From Treponema_B putidum (GTDB lineage Bacteria; Spirochaetota; Spirochaetia; Treponematales; Treponemataceae), in the NCBI RefSeq assembly GCF_007830595.1, contig NZ_VLLD01000003.1: DNA of 64,000 bases; one strand, written 5' to 3'. Below, in pieces: positions 51,564-60,539 of this stretch; position 1 is the stretch's first letter, and the number at the start of each line of letters is the position of its first letter. A model generated the notes under the pieces. That model saw only the letters and a program-made list of their open reading frames with translations. It did no database searches and was not told the origin of the DNA. The translations under genes were made by a program, and so were the position numbers.

Positions 51564-52595
51564 ATGGCAAAAAAAGCTAAAACGGATATTCGATCTTCGG
51601 CGGCGGAATATTTGACTTTTGTTGCAGCGGGCGGTAAAAGCGCTGAAAATATCGAAATACGGTATGAAGATGAAAATATTTGGCTGACTCAAAAAATGAT
51701 GGCTGTTTTGTATGATGTTGATGTAAGAACAGTCAACTATCATATTAAGAAAATTTTTATTGATAGTGAATTGCAGGAAAATTCAGTTATCCGAAATTTT
51801 CGGATAACTGCCGCTGACAGAAAAGACTATGACACAAAACACTACGGATTACAAATGATTATAGCCGTCGGCTTTAAGGTTAACTCTGAGCGGGCTGTGC
51901 AATTTAGAAAGTGGGTCAACCGTATTACAAAAGAGTACACAATCAAAGGCTGGGTCATGGATTCGGAACGGCTGAAAAAAGGCTCTTTTCTTACGGACAA
52001 ATATTTTGAAGAACAGCTGGAGCGGGTTAGAGAAATCAGGGCAAGCGAACGCAAGTTCTATCAAAAGATTACCGACCTGTATGCAACTGCTTTAGACTAC
52101 GATAAAACAGCCGCTGCTACCAAAAGGTTTTATGCAACGGTACAAAACAAAATGCATTTTGCCGTCCACGGACATACGGCTGCGGAGCTTATTTATGAGC
52201 GTGCCGACAGTACGCAACCGCACATGGGACTGACTACATGGCAGGATGCTCCCGAAGGCAAAATTAAAAAATCCGATGTTATTATTGCAAAAAACTATTT
52301 AAGCGAGACTGAACTTTCGCAGTTAAACCGGATGGTAACTTCATATCTCGACTTTGCAGAAAATATGGCGTTGCGGAAGATTCCGCTTACCATGCAAGAT
52401 TGGGAAACGCGGCTTACCGGTTTTATCGAAATGTTCGAATACGGACTTTTAAAAGATGCAGGAAAGGTATCTGCAGAAATTGCAAAACTTCATGCCGAAT
52501 CCGAATTTGAAAAATACCGCATCATTCAAGATAAGACCTTTGTTTCCGATTTTGACAAATACTTAGCGGAATTGGAAAATACCATTAGCGGATAA
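51564..52595 (+). CDS. RhuM family protein (virulence RhuM)
   Basis: 343 residues. Diagnostic parts: NIEIRYEDENIWLTQKMMAVLYDVDVRTVNYHI (an HTH-like N-terminus), SVIRNFRITAADRKDYDTKHYGLQMIIAVGFKVNSERAVQFRKW, and EYTIKGWVMDSERLKKG. The RhuM family is widespread on pathogenicity islands and near defence genes. Its function is unknown; it may act as a toxin-type or DNA-binding protein. Begins eight bases after the reductase stop. Confidence 0.92.
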   Translation: MAKKAKTDIRSSAAEYLTFVAAGGKSAENIEIRYEDENIWLTQKMMAVLYDVDVRTVNYHIKKIFIDSELQENSVIRNFRITAADRKDYDTKHYGLQMIIAVGFKVNSERAVQFRKWVNRITKEYTIKGWVMDSERLKKGSFLTDKYFEEQLERVREIRASERKFYQKITDLYATALDYDKTAAATKRFYATVQNKMHFAVHGHTAAELIYERADSTQPHMGLTTWQDAPEGKIKKSDVIIAKNYLSETELSQLNRMVTSYLDFAENMALRKIPLTMQDWETRLTGFIEMFEYGLLKDAGKVSAEIAKLHAESEFEKYRIIQDKTFVSDFDKYLAELENTISG

Positions 52596-52604
52596 TTATA
52601 AAAT

Positions 52605-54029
52605 ATGGAAGATTATAATAAAGAGTTTAAAATCGATATTCCTAAAAAGCAAAGTGCACTTAAAGCTGAAATCGTCTCTTTTTTAAATAGCACCAATGGA
52701 GAAATCTATTTAGGTGTAGATGACAGCGGAACTATACATTATGATCTTATAAACGAAAAAAAGAAAAAATGGGAAGAAATACTCTCAAATTGGATTGTAA
52801 ATGCTTTTAATCCCGATGTAACGAATTTAATATATATCTATCCAAATGAAACACCTTTTAGGATAAAGATTCTTAAGGGAAAAGAAAGACCTTATTTTTA
52901 TAAAGACGGAGAAGGTTTTAATACAAAAGGCGTATATGTCAGAGTCGGCAGTACAAAAAGACTTGCAAGTTTTGATGAAATTCAAAGAATGATACGGCAG
53001 CATAGTCAGCATGATTACGAGCGTTTGTTATGTCATCGGGATGATTTAACCTTTAATTATGTAGAAAATAGATTTAAAGAAAAAGGAGTCCTTTTTAACA
53101 AATATGCTCTATCCCTCATCGATAAAGATGATAAATACAATAATGCAGCTCTCTTATTGAGTGACCAAAATCCTACTACTAGTAAATTTGCAGTTTTTCA
53201 AGGCACTACGGTGAATATCTTTTTGGATAAAAAAGAATTTACAGGTTCTATCTTAAAACAATTAGATGAAGTTCTCTATTTTGCCAATTTATCAAATCGA
53301 AAAAAAATCACCATTACCGGAAAACCTGAACGGGATGAATATTTGGATATTCCCGAAAGAGCACTCAGAGAAGCTATCGTAAATTGTTATTGTCATAGAG
53401 ATTGGACCTTAAGCGGAGATATAAAAATAGAATTTTACGATGACAGAGTGCAGATTTTTTCTCCCGGCAGCTTGCCAGACGGATTGACATTGGAAAACAT
53501 AAAAATGGGCATGGTTGCAAAAAGAAATAAAATTATCGTAGATACTCTGGATAAAGCCGATGTTATTGAAAATTATGCTTCGGGCGTACGCAGAATATTT
53601 GAAGATTATGCACATTTTAAAAAACAACCCGAATATTATATTTCCGATAACGGGGTAATAGTTACCTTATTCAATCGAAATTATGATGTCCAAAATGACG
53701 GTCAAAGTGGCGGCCAAAATGATGTTCAAAATGATGTCCAAAATGATGTACAAAATGATGTACAAAATGATGTCCAAAATGATGTTCAAAATGATGTCCA
53801 AAATGATGTCCAAAATGATGTTCAAAAATTGAGTGCGGAACAAAGAAAAGAAAAAATCATAGAACTGATGAAATCAAATAACAAAATCACAATTGATATG
53901 ATAAAATGTATGATCAATGTATCAAAACCTACCATTGAGAGGGATATAGCTAAGCTAAGAAAAGATAATAAGATTGAATATGTAGGCAGCGCCAAAGACG
54001 GCCGCTGGATTGTAAAAGTAAATAATTAG
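52605..54029 (+). CDS. AlbA_2/Schlafen-type ATP-binding transcriptional regulator with VQND repeat
   Basis: 474 residues. N-terminal AlbA_2 domain (AEIVSFLNSTNGEIYLGVDDSG), followed by the HATPase-like region with LREAIVNCYCHRDWTLSGDIKIEFYDDRVQIFSPG and a C-terminal winged helix (KSNNKITIDMIKCMINVSKPTIERDIAKL). Between the last two lie tandem VQND units encoded by a 12-bp repeat. These proteins are called RecG-like helicases in databases but have no helicase domain; a regulator of unknown target is the safe call. Nine bases after rhuM. Confidence 0.85.
   Translation: MEDYNKEFKIDIPKKQSALKAEIVSFLNSTNGEIYLGVDDSGTIHYDLINEKKKKWEEILSNWIVNAFNPDVTNLIYIYPNETPFRIKILKGKERPYFYKDGEGFNTKGVYVRVGSTKRLASFDEIQRMIRQHSQHDYERLLCHRDDLTFNYVENRFKEKGVLFNKYALSLIDKDDKYNNAALLLSDQNPTTSKFAVFQGTTVNIFLDKKEFTGSILKQLDEVLYFANLSNRKKITITGKPERDEYLDIPERALREAIVNCYCHRDWTLSGDIKIEFYDDRVQIFSPGSLPDGLTLENIKMGMVAKRNKIIVDTLDKADVIENYASGVRRIFEDYAHFKKQPEYYISDNGVIVTLFNRNYDVQNDGQSGGQNDVQNDVQNDVQNDVQNDVQNDVQNDVQNDVQNDVQKLSAEQRKEKIIELMKSNNKITIDMIKCMINVSKPTIERDIAKLRKDNKIEYVGSAKDGRWIVKVNN
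53721..53828 (+). repeat. 12-bp tandem repeat coding VQND
   Basis: Eight units of GATGTNCAAAAT (N is T, C or A) followed by a ninth that ends in AAAAA. The unit is a multiple of three, so copy number changes would lengthen or shorten the linker without a frameshift. Third-base differences between units show it is not freshly expanded. Confidence 0.9.
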
Positions 54030-54062
54030 ACATTTACATATGGAGGATTTCGATAAATAGTT

Positions 54063-54866
54063 ATGAAAAAACTTTTGATGATACCGATTACAGTATGTTT
54101 ATTGTCAGGCGGTGTAAGAGCCTTTGCCTATGGAGTCAATAGCTTTACGGTTTATGATGCACAAGATAAGATTGTACACAAGATAACCGATAAAGACGAA
54201 ATCAATGCGTTGTATCTGCTTTTTCAAGAATCTTTACTGATAGCAGCTGATGAAGCTTCGTTTACGGAATTGCCTAAAGACGCACAAGAGTTATACCGTT
54301 ATGTTCTTTCGTATAATTACGGTGATAACGATGAGCAGGATTTTAACTTTATTGTATATAAAAATTATCCTCTTTGCCGAATTTCCGTTTCTCAATTACA
54401 GAAAACGGAGGACATCCCAAAAGAATTAACATGGAAACTTTTTAAATACGCATACGAAATCGTCAGTAAACCTGCCGAGGTGAAAAAGCAGCTTTCTTAT
54501 TCTGTGAAAAATTCTTATATCCGCATATACGATGATAAGAACACTCTTTTGCTATTTATTACAGGGGAAAAAATTCTGGATATATTCGATACATTGTTTG
54601 GAGAAGATATTGCCGAAATCGAACCAGAAGAAAGAAATTTGAAAAGCCTTTTTACCGCCGAAAGCATTCATAATGGCCGAGAAGTCCTTGTGCATTATTC
54701 ATTTATGGATGATGACAAAATTATGAAGCTGTATCTTTACAAAAACACAAAAGAAATGAATATAACAACCGATACCGGAGTTCTAAAAGTAAACCTTTCA
54801 GAAGAAGCGTATAGAATTTTAAGCAGCCCTAAAAGCTTTCAAAAAGAATTCGAAAAAAGAAGATGA
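54063..54866 (+). CDS. Secreted hypothetical protein
   Basis: 267 residues. Signal peptide MKKLLMIPITVCLLSGGVRA with a cleavable-looking AFA end. The mature part is charged and beta-rich with two similar halves, each holding a phrase like VYDAQDKIVHKITDKDEINALYLLF and IYDDKNTLLLFITGEKILDIFDTLF, so it may have arisen by duplication. No family is recognised. Ribosome site GGAGG is 17 bases up. It ends the accessory segment before the acc genes. Confidence 0.7.
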   Translation: MKKLLMIPITVCLLSGGVRAFAYGVNSFTVYDAQDKIVHKITDKDEINALYLLFQESLLIAADEASFTELPKDAQELYRYVLSYNYGDNDEQDFNFIVYKNYPLCRISVSQLQKTEDIPKELTWKLFKYAYEIVSKPAEVKKQLSYSVKNSYIRIYDDKNTLLLFITGEKILDIFDTLFGEDIAEIEPEERNLKSLFTAESIHNGREVLVHYSFMDDDKIMKLYLYKNTKEMNITTDTGVLKVNLSEEAYRILSSPKSFQKEFEKRR

Positions 54867-54904
54867 TAAAAAATGAAGTTAATAGGACAGTTGGTAATAA
54901 ATAA

Positions 54905-55036
54905 ATGGATCCAAGGGAAGGAACTATAACGGATTTTTCTTCTTCCGCCGAGTTAAAAGCTGCTTTTGAAGCTGCAAAGGCAAAAAACTGGAGATTCTAT
55001 AAACGGGATACAGTTGGAAATGAGGAAGAGGTTTAG
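54905..55036 (+). CDS. Possible small protein (43 aa)
   Basis: Starts MDPREGTITDFSSSAELKAA and ends in NEEEV. No good Shine-Dalgarno sequence precedes the ATG (a TAATAAATAA run). The composition looks protein-like, and it fills the 275-base gap between the secreted protein and accB, so it may be a remnant. No family recognised. Confidence 0.3.
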   Translation: MDPREGTITDFSSSAELKAAFEAAKAKNWRFYKRDTVGNEEEV

Positions 55037-55141
55037 GATGCTTAAAAATGGATTTTTATAAGGGATAGACACTCTGCCCGTATAAATGATAAAATGTCGG
55101 CCTTTGCGGTTAACTAAATAAATAAAACTTAAGGAGTTTTT

Positions 55142-55714
55142 ATGAAAGAGGATTTTATTTTAAAGGTGATAGAAAAGTTTGAAAAAGGCGATGCCGTGGT
55201 CTTGCAGATAAAGCAGGATGACTGCGAGCTTATCTTAAAAAAAGAAGGAGCTTTCCCTAAAAAGGAAGCTGTCATCCAGTCAGGTGCGTGCGGAGGAGTG
55301 CAGACAGCCTATCCTATGCCCTATGCAGCTATGCCGGCAGGATTTCAATCCGGTTTACAGAACGGATTTCAGACAGCTCCGGCAGGAACAACCGGGCAAG
55401 CGGCAGCACCTCAAGCAGCAAGTCCTGCTGCAGAAGCTCCGGCTCAAGCCTCACCCGCCGTTTCATCGGCTAACCTACTCGAAGTAAAAAGCCCCATTGT
55501 AGGCACCTTTTATAGGGCACCGTCTCCGGATTCTCCTCCCTATGTTGAAAAGGGCAGCACAGTAAAAAAAGGTCAGCCCCTTTGCGTGCTTGAGGCTATG
55601 AAGATGATGAATACCCTCGAATGCGAATATGACGGGGTTATCGAGGAAATCTTAGTTTCAAACGGAGACCTTGTAGAATTCGATCAGGTCTTGTTTAAGA
55701 TAAGGGCTAAGTAG
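55142..55714 (+). CDS. accB: Acetyl-CoA carboxylase biotin carboxyl carrier protein AccB
   Basis: 190 residues. N-terminal helical part, a Gln/Ala/Pro-rich linker (QTAPAGTTGQAAAPQAA...) and the C-terminal biotinyl domain KSPIVGTFYRAPSPDSPPYV with the biotinylated Lys in EAMKMMN. AAGGAG precedes the ATG. First of accB-accC-accD-accA, unusual in having all four subunits adjacent. Confidence 0.97.
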   Translation: MKEDFILKVIEKFEKGDAVVLQIKQDDCELILKKEGAFPKKEAVIQSGACGGVQTAYPMPYAAMPAGFQSGLQNGFQTAPAGTTGQAAAPQAASPAAEAPAQASPAVSSANLLEVKSPIVGTFYRAPSPDSPPYVEKGSTVKKGQPLCVLEAMKMMNTLECEYDGVIEEILVSNGDLVEFDQVLFKIRAK

Positions 55715-55724
55715 GAAGGTTCCT

Positions 55725-57044
55725 ATGATTAAAAAAATACTTATCGCCAACAGAGGCGAGATAGCCGTGAGGGTTATCCGCTCCTGCCGCGAAATGGGAA
55801 TAAAAACCGTCGCCGTTTACTCTACGGCGGACAAGGACTGCCTCCATGTGCTTTTAGCTGATGAGGCAGTCTGCATAGGCCCGCCCCCCTCGGCTAAAAG
55901 CTATCTTAACAGGGAAGCTCTAATCACGGCAGCCCTTTGCACTTCTTGCGAGGCCGTACATCCGGGGGTAGGCTTTTTATCGGAAAACGCAGGTTTTGCC
56001 CGCGAGGTAGAAAATGCAGGGCTTTTTTGGATAGGGCCAAAACCCGGCACAATCGAAATGCTCGGCGATAAGGTCCGTGCCCGCGAAACAGCCGTAAAAA
56101 GCGGACTTCCTGTAACCCCCGGCTCGGATGGAGCTATAAAGGAGTTGGCCGAAGCTAAAAAAACGGCCGAAAAATGCGGCTATCCTGTTATCATTAAAGC
56201 AGCCTCAGGCGGCGGCGGAAAGGGAATGCGCATCGTCTATAAAGAATCGGAATTAGCCGAAAACCTAAAAATCGCTTCCGCCGAAGCCGAAGCCAATTTT
56301 GCCGACGGCACGGTTTATATCGAAAAATATCTGGTAGATCCGCGCCATGTAGAGCTTCAAATTCTAGGCAATGGTAAAGGAGCCGTTTCCGTTTTGGGTG
56401 AAAGGGATTGCTCTGTTCAAAAAAATCATCAAAAGCTGATAGAAGAAAGCCCCTCTCCGGCTGTAAGCGAGGAAATGCGGGAAGCCATGTGTAAGGGAGC
56501 TGTCAGCCTTTTTTCTTCCCTTAAATACCGCGGGGCAGGAACAATCGAGTTCCTCGTATCGGGCAATAATTTCTACTTTATGGAAGTAAACGCCCGAATT
56601 CAGGTAGAGCATCCCGTTTCGGAGATGATTACCGGCACCGATATAATTGCAGAACAAATCCGTGTTTGTACAGGGGAAAATATGAAGTTTGCCCAAGGGA
56701 TTTTGCCCACCAAGGGATGGGCTATCGAAGCCAGAATAAATGCCCGCTCTCCGGGGCTCATAAAGAATTTGAGGGTTCCCGGAGGAAACGGAGTGCGTTT
56801 TGACAGCTTTTTGTACCAAGGCTATTCGGTAGTTCCGTTTTATGATTCAATGACGGCTAAACTCATAGTTCACGGAACCGATAGAGCCAATGCCATTCAA
56901 AAGCTGCTTTGTGCCCTTGATGAGCTTAAAATTGAAGGCATCACTTGCAATATTGAAGAACAAAAGATTATACTTAACTCGAAAAAGTTCAAATCCGGTG
57001 TTTTCGGTACCGGACTCTATGAAGAGCTTTTTGGAAGTAAGTAA
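55725..57044 (+). CDS. accC: Biotin carboxylase AccC
   Basis: ATP-dependent carboxylation of the biotin on AccB. 439 residues. KKILIANRGEIAVRVIRSCREMG, AVHPGVGFLSENAGFA, ATP-grasp region IKAASGGGGKGMRIV, VQKNHQKLIEESPSP, FMEVNARIQVEHPVSEMITG. Normal length. Start follows accB by ten bases. Confidence 0.98.
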   Translation: MIKKILIANRGEIAVRVIRSCREMGIKTVAVYSTADKDCLHVLLADEAVCIGPPPSAKSYLNREALITAALCTSCEAVHPGVGFLSENAGFAREVENAGLFWIGPKPGTIEMLGDKVRARETAVKSGLPVTPGSDGAIKELAEAKKTAEKCGYPVIIKAASGGGGKGMRIVYKESELAENLKIASAEAEANFADGTVYIEKYLVDPRHVELQILGNGKGAVSVLGERDCSVQKNHQKLIEESPSPAVSEEMREAMCKGAVSLFSSLKYRGAGTIEFLVSGNNFYFMEVNARIQVEHPVSEMITGTDIIAEQIRVCTGENMKFAQGILPTKGWAIEARINARSPGLIKNLRVPGGNGVRFDSFLYQGYSVVPFYDSMTAKLIVHGTDRANAIQKLLCALDELKIEGITCNIEEQKIILNSKKFKSGVFGTGLYEELFGSK

Positions 57045-57068
57045 GAAAGTTTTTATAGGGAGACTTAA

Positions 57069-57872
57069 ATGGATTGTCCTAGTTGTAAAGTATCATATGA
57101 TGAAGAGGTGTTTACAGATAACCTGATGGTATGCCCTCATTGTAATTATCATTTACGCATAGAGCCGAGGCAAAGAATCACCTATCTAACCGATGAGAAT
57201 TCTTTCAAAGAGCTTTATGCCAATCTTAAAACCTGTAATCCCATCGAAATGGAAGGTTATGAAGAAAAAATTTCGGCTGCAGAAGAAAAAGCGGCCTTAA
57301 ACGAAGCCGTTATTACGGGTTCTTGTAAGATTAAAGGAAGAGATGCCCTTTTAGCCCTCATGTCCTTTCACTTTATGGGAGGCTCCATGGGCTCCGTTGT
57401 AGGCGAAAAGATTTCGCGCCTTATGCTAAAGGGAGCCGCTGAAAGAATACCTGTAATTATCTATGCGACTTCAGGCGGGGCACGAATGCAGGAGGGGCTT
57501 TTTTCTTTAATGCAGATGGCCAAAACTTCAAGTGCGGCCGCCGAGCTGGATGAAAAAGGGGTTCCTCTTTTTATAATGCTTTGTGACCCGACTACGGGAG
57601 GAGTTACGGCAAGTTTTGCAATGCTCGGAGATATAACGGCAGCGGAACCGGGTGCCCTTATCGGCTTTGCAGGCCCAAGAGTTATCGAAGGCACTATACG
57701 ACAGCAGCTCCCCGAAGGATTTCAGAGGGCGGAATTTCAGTTGGAAAAAGGCTTTGTGGACTGTATAGTACCGCGCCAAGAGCAAAGACAATTTTTTGCC
57801 CGTATGATTGACGCTCACAGCCTCGGCCTTAAAGAAGCCCCTAAAAAGAAAAAGACAGCAGGAGAGAACTAA
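57069..57872 (+). CDS. accD: Acetyl-CoA carboxylase carboxyltransferase subunit beta AccD
   Basis: 267 residues. N-terminal zinc ribbon CPSCK...CPHC (CxxC-N15-CxxC), then the crotonase-like carboxyltransferase core with ATSGGARMQEGLFSLMQMAKTS and GAITAAEPGALIGFAGPRVI-like GDITAAEPGALIGFAGPRV. C-terminus is Lys-rich (KKKKTAGEN). Pairs with AccA; the stop overlaps the accA start (TAATG). Confidence 0.97.
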   Translation: MDCPSCKVSYDEEVFTDNLMVCPHCNYHLRIEPRQRITYLTDENSFKELYANLKTCNPIEMEGYEEKISAAEEKAALNEAVITGSCKIKGRDALLALMSFHFMGGSMGSVVGEKISRLMLKGAAERIPVIIYATSGGARMQEGLFSLMQMAKTSSAAAELDEKGVPLFIMLCDPTTGGVTASFAMLGDITAAEPGALIGFAGPRVIEGTIRQQLPEGFQRAEFQLEKGFVDCIVPRQEQRQFFARMIDAHSLGLKEAPKKKKTAGEN

Positions 57873-58789
57873 TGAGCGGCACAGATCAAACAAACTTATT
57901 AAATAATTTAAAGGATATAGCCCAAAAAGCGGGACTTGATATAAGCGAGGAACTTGCAAAAATAAATGCAAAACTTGAAAGCTCAACAGCTCTTGCAAAA
58001 ACATGGGAAAGGGTAGAACTCGCCCGCCACAGCGACAGGCCTAGAACATTGGACTACATAAATTTGATTTTCGATAATTTTACCGAACTTCACGGAGACC
58101 GTTTTTTCGGAGATGATCCCGCAATGATAGGCGGAATAGGCTTTATCGACGGAAGGCCGGTTACGGTGATCGGCACCCAAAAGGGAAGAAACTTGCGCGA
58201 AACCATTGAAAGGAACGGAGGTATGGCAAACCCTGAAGGCTACCGCAAAGCCATGCGCCTTGCAAAACAAGCCGAAAAGTTTAAAAGGCCGATTATTACC
58301 TTTATCGACACACAAGGTGCCTATCCCGGCCTTGGAGCCGAAGAAAGAGGAATCGGAGAAGCTATTGCCTTTAACTTACGGGAATTCAGCCGCCTAAAAA
58401 CTCCCATAATCTGCATAATCATAGGCGAAGGAGGTTCCGGCGGAGCTCTCGGCATAGGGGTGGGAGATAAGATTTACATGCTTGAAAACGCCATATTCTC
58501 GGTTATATCCCCTGAAGGATGCGCTTCAATCTTATTGAGGGATTCAAGCAGGGCAAAGGATGCCGCAGCCATGCTTAAAATTACCAGCCGAGAGGTTCTT
58601 GACCTAAAGGTAATCAACGGCATAATCCCTGAACCCGAAAAAGGAGCTCACACCGATCCCAAAAAAACCGCCGATGCTATCAAGGAACAAATCCTAAAAG
58701 ATTTAGCCGACCTTACAAAACGCGACCCTGCAGTTTTGGTAAAATACCGAAGCAAAAAGATAAGAAGCATAGGAAAATATTCGGAATAA
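57872..58789 (+). CDS. accA: Acetyl-CoA carboxylase carboxyltransferase subunit alpha AccA
   Basis: 305 residues. WERVELARHSDRPRTLDYI, FTELHGDRFFGDDPAMIGGIG, GMANPEGYRKAMRLAKQAEKF, TFIDTQGAYPGLGAEERGIGEAIA, GEGGSGGALGIGVGDKI. Last gene of the acc operon. A palindromic element at 58834-58972 follows and may serve as terminator. Confidence 0.97.
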   Translation: MSGTDQTNLLNNLKDIAQKAGLDISEELAKINAKLESSTALAKTWERVELARHSDRPRTLDYINLIFDNFTELHGDRFFGDDPAMIGGIGFIDGRPVTVIGTQKGRNLRETIERNGGMANPEGYRKAMRLAKQAEKFKRPIITFIDTQGAYPGLGAEERGIGEAIAFNLREFSRLKTPIICIIIGEGGSGGALGIGVGDKIYMLENAIFSVISPEGCASILLRDSSRAKDAAAMLKITSREVLDLKVINGIIPEPEKGAHTDPKKTADAIKEQILKDLADLTKRDPAVLVKYRSKKIRSIGKYSE

Positions 58790-58833
58790 ACGGAGATTTC
58801 TATAAACTAAGCGGTTAAAAATAAAAAACGAAA

Positions 58834-58972
58834 GAAACCGCAATGGACACCAAGACCGCAAAGCTGTTGAGAGGCGTACATTCTTGTACACTTCTCAACG
58901 CTATAAAGGATATAGAAGCGGTTTTCATATAGGCACAATTACCAATTAACCCTTTGCGGCCCCTGCGGTTTC
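58834..58972. repeat. Dispersed palindromic repeat element, copy 2
   Basis: Outer 9-bp arms GAAACCGCA (58834-58842) and TGCGGTTTC (58964-58972), middle arms CCGCAAAG (58856-58863) and CTTTGCGG (58952-58959), and a central imperfect hairpin GTTGAGA...TCTCAAC (58866-58899). It separates the convergent accA and hutH genes. Same architecture as 26825-26936, including an ACCAAG/GCCAAGG-like stretch. Also contains an ATTACCAATTAA motif found elsewhere in the window. Confidence 0.6.
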
Positions 58973-58980
58973 ATTTCTTT

Positions 58981-60504
58981 TTACTTAACAGCATTTTCAA
59001 TCATTTCAATATTTTCATCATTTGAAATAATTTCGAGAGCTTTCATAATATCATTATAAAGAATGCGGTCTTCGGTAACCTTGGAAATGTGTTTTCGGAT
59101 AAGCTTCATCATCTCGCCGGTTCCCTTTCCGTATTTTTTTACTCCCCGTAAATCACAGGCTTGAGCAGCCGTAAGCCATTCAATAGCAAGAACATGGCGC
59201 ACGTTTTTAACGATTTCGGTTATTTTTCGGGCAGCTGTAGTTCCCATACTTACGTGGTCTTCCTTGTTCCCCGATGAGGTGATAGAGTCAACACTTGCAG
59301 GGTGAGCCAATACCTTGTTTTCTGAAACAAGGGATGCGGCCGTGTATTGCGGAATCATAAAGCCTGAATTTACTCCTCCGTTTTCTATTAAGAAAGCAGG
59401 AAGGCCTCCGTTTAGTTGCGGGTTTACAAGGCGCTCGATTCGGCGTTCGCTTATATTTGCCAGTTCGCTTACGGCAATGCCTAAAAAGTCCATAGTTATA
59501 GCGATTGGCTGCCCGTGGAAGTTTCCGCCCGAAATAACATCATGATTGTCGGGGAAGACGAGCGGATTATCGGTTACGGCATTGATTTCTATCTCTAAAA
59601 CCTTGCGCACATATGCAATAGCATCGGCGCTTGCTCCGTGGACTTGCGGAACACAGCGGAGGGTGTACGGGTCTTGGACATCATTTTCTCTTGTGTTGAT
59701 AGAAGAGCTTCCTTTTAACATTTTGAGGATAAAGGCGGCCGTATCAATTTGCCCCTTGTGAGGGCGGGACTTATGGATTCGGGGGTCGAGGGCTGCAGTA
59801 ATTCCTCTAAAGGCCTCAAACACCAAGGAGGCTCCCATGTTGGCGGTTTTTAAAAGCTGCTCGGCATCATGCAGGGCTAGGGCTCCGATACCTGACATTA
59901 CGGGAGTTCCGTTAATTATGCCGAGACCGTCTTTTCCTGAAAGAACGACTGGCTTTAAACCGGCCTTTTCAAGCGCAGCTTTTCCTTCTATCAGCTTGCC
60001 TTCATAATAGGCTTTTCCTTCGCCTATCATTACTAGGGCTATGTGGGCAAGGTTTGCCAAGTCGCCGCTTGCTCCCAATGAACCTTTTTCGGGCACATAG
60101 GGAGTTACGCCCTTATTTAGCATATCTACAAGAATATCCGGAATAGACGGGGTTACACCCGAAAAACCGCTTGCATGTGTGTTTAGCCTTAAAAGCATTA
60201 TGGCTCTAACTATGTCCTCCGGGAAAGGATTGCCGACACCGCAGGCATGGCTTAAAATTAAGTTTCTCTGCAAGGCACCGTTTTGATCCTTAGTAATTGT
60301 TACGGTAGATAATTCACCAAAGCCGGTCGAAATACCGTAGGTAGGCTTACCGCTTTTTACGATATCGTCTACAATTTTCTTTGAATCCTTGATTCTTTTT
60401 TTTGCATCTGCGGATAGTTTTACTTCCGCTCCATGGCGGGCAACAGCTACAACATCTTCGATCGTTAAACTGCTGCCGGTTACCGTTACAGGTTTTACCT
60501 TCAT
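58981..60504 (-). CDS. hutH: Histidine ammonia-lyase HutH
   Basis: Deaminates histidine to urocanate. 507 residues. The MIO cofactor triad Ala-Ser-Gly is in GSLGASGDLANLAHIAL. Other conserved stretches are YGISTGFGELSTV, GNFHGQPIAITMDFLGIAVSELANISERR, and QYTAASLVSENKVLAHPASVDSI. AAGGAG lies before the ATG. No other hut genes are adjacent. Amino acids are a main carbon and energy source in oral treponemes, which fits. Confidence 0.97.
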   Translation of the reverse strand: MKVKPVTVTGSSLTIEDVVAVARHGAEVKLSADAKKRIKDSKKIVDDIVKSGKPTYGISTGFGELSTVTITKDQNGALQRNLILSHACGVGNPFPEDIVRAIMLLRLNTHASGFSGVTPSIPDILVDMLNKGVTPYVPEKGSLGASGDLANLAHIALVMIGEGKAYYEGKLIEGKAALEKAGLKPVVLSGKDGLGIINGTPVMSGIGALALHDAEQLLKTANMGASLVFEAFRGITAALDPRIHKSRPHKGQIDTAAFILKMLKGSSSINTRENDVQDPYTLRCVPQVHGASADAIAYVRKVLEIEINAVTDNPLVFPDNHDVISGGNFHGQPIAITMDFLGIAVSELANISERRIERLVNPQLNGGLPAFLIENGGVNSGFMIPQYTAASLVSENKVLAHPASVDSITSSGNKEDHVSMGTTAARKITEIVKNVRHVLAIEWLTAAQACDLRGVKKYGKGTGEMMKLIRKHISKVTEDRILYNDIMKALEIISNDENIEMIENAVK

Positions 60505-60539
60505 TTTTTGCTCCTTGTATTTGTATTTTTATAGCTGAC

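Noticed and set aside
52605..54029. ATP-dependent DNA helicase RecG
   Set aside because: Database names call AlbA_2 proteins RecG-like, but no helicase motifs are present.
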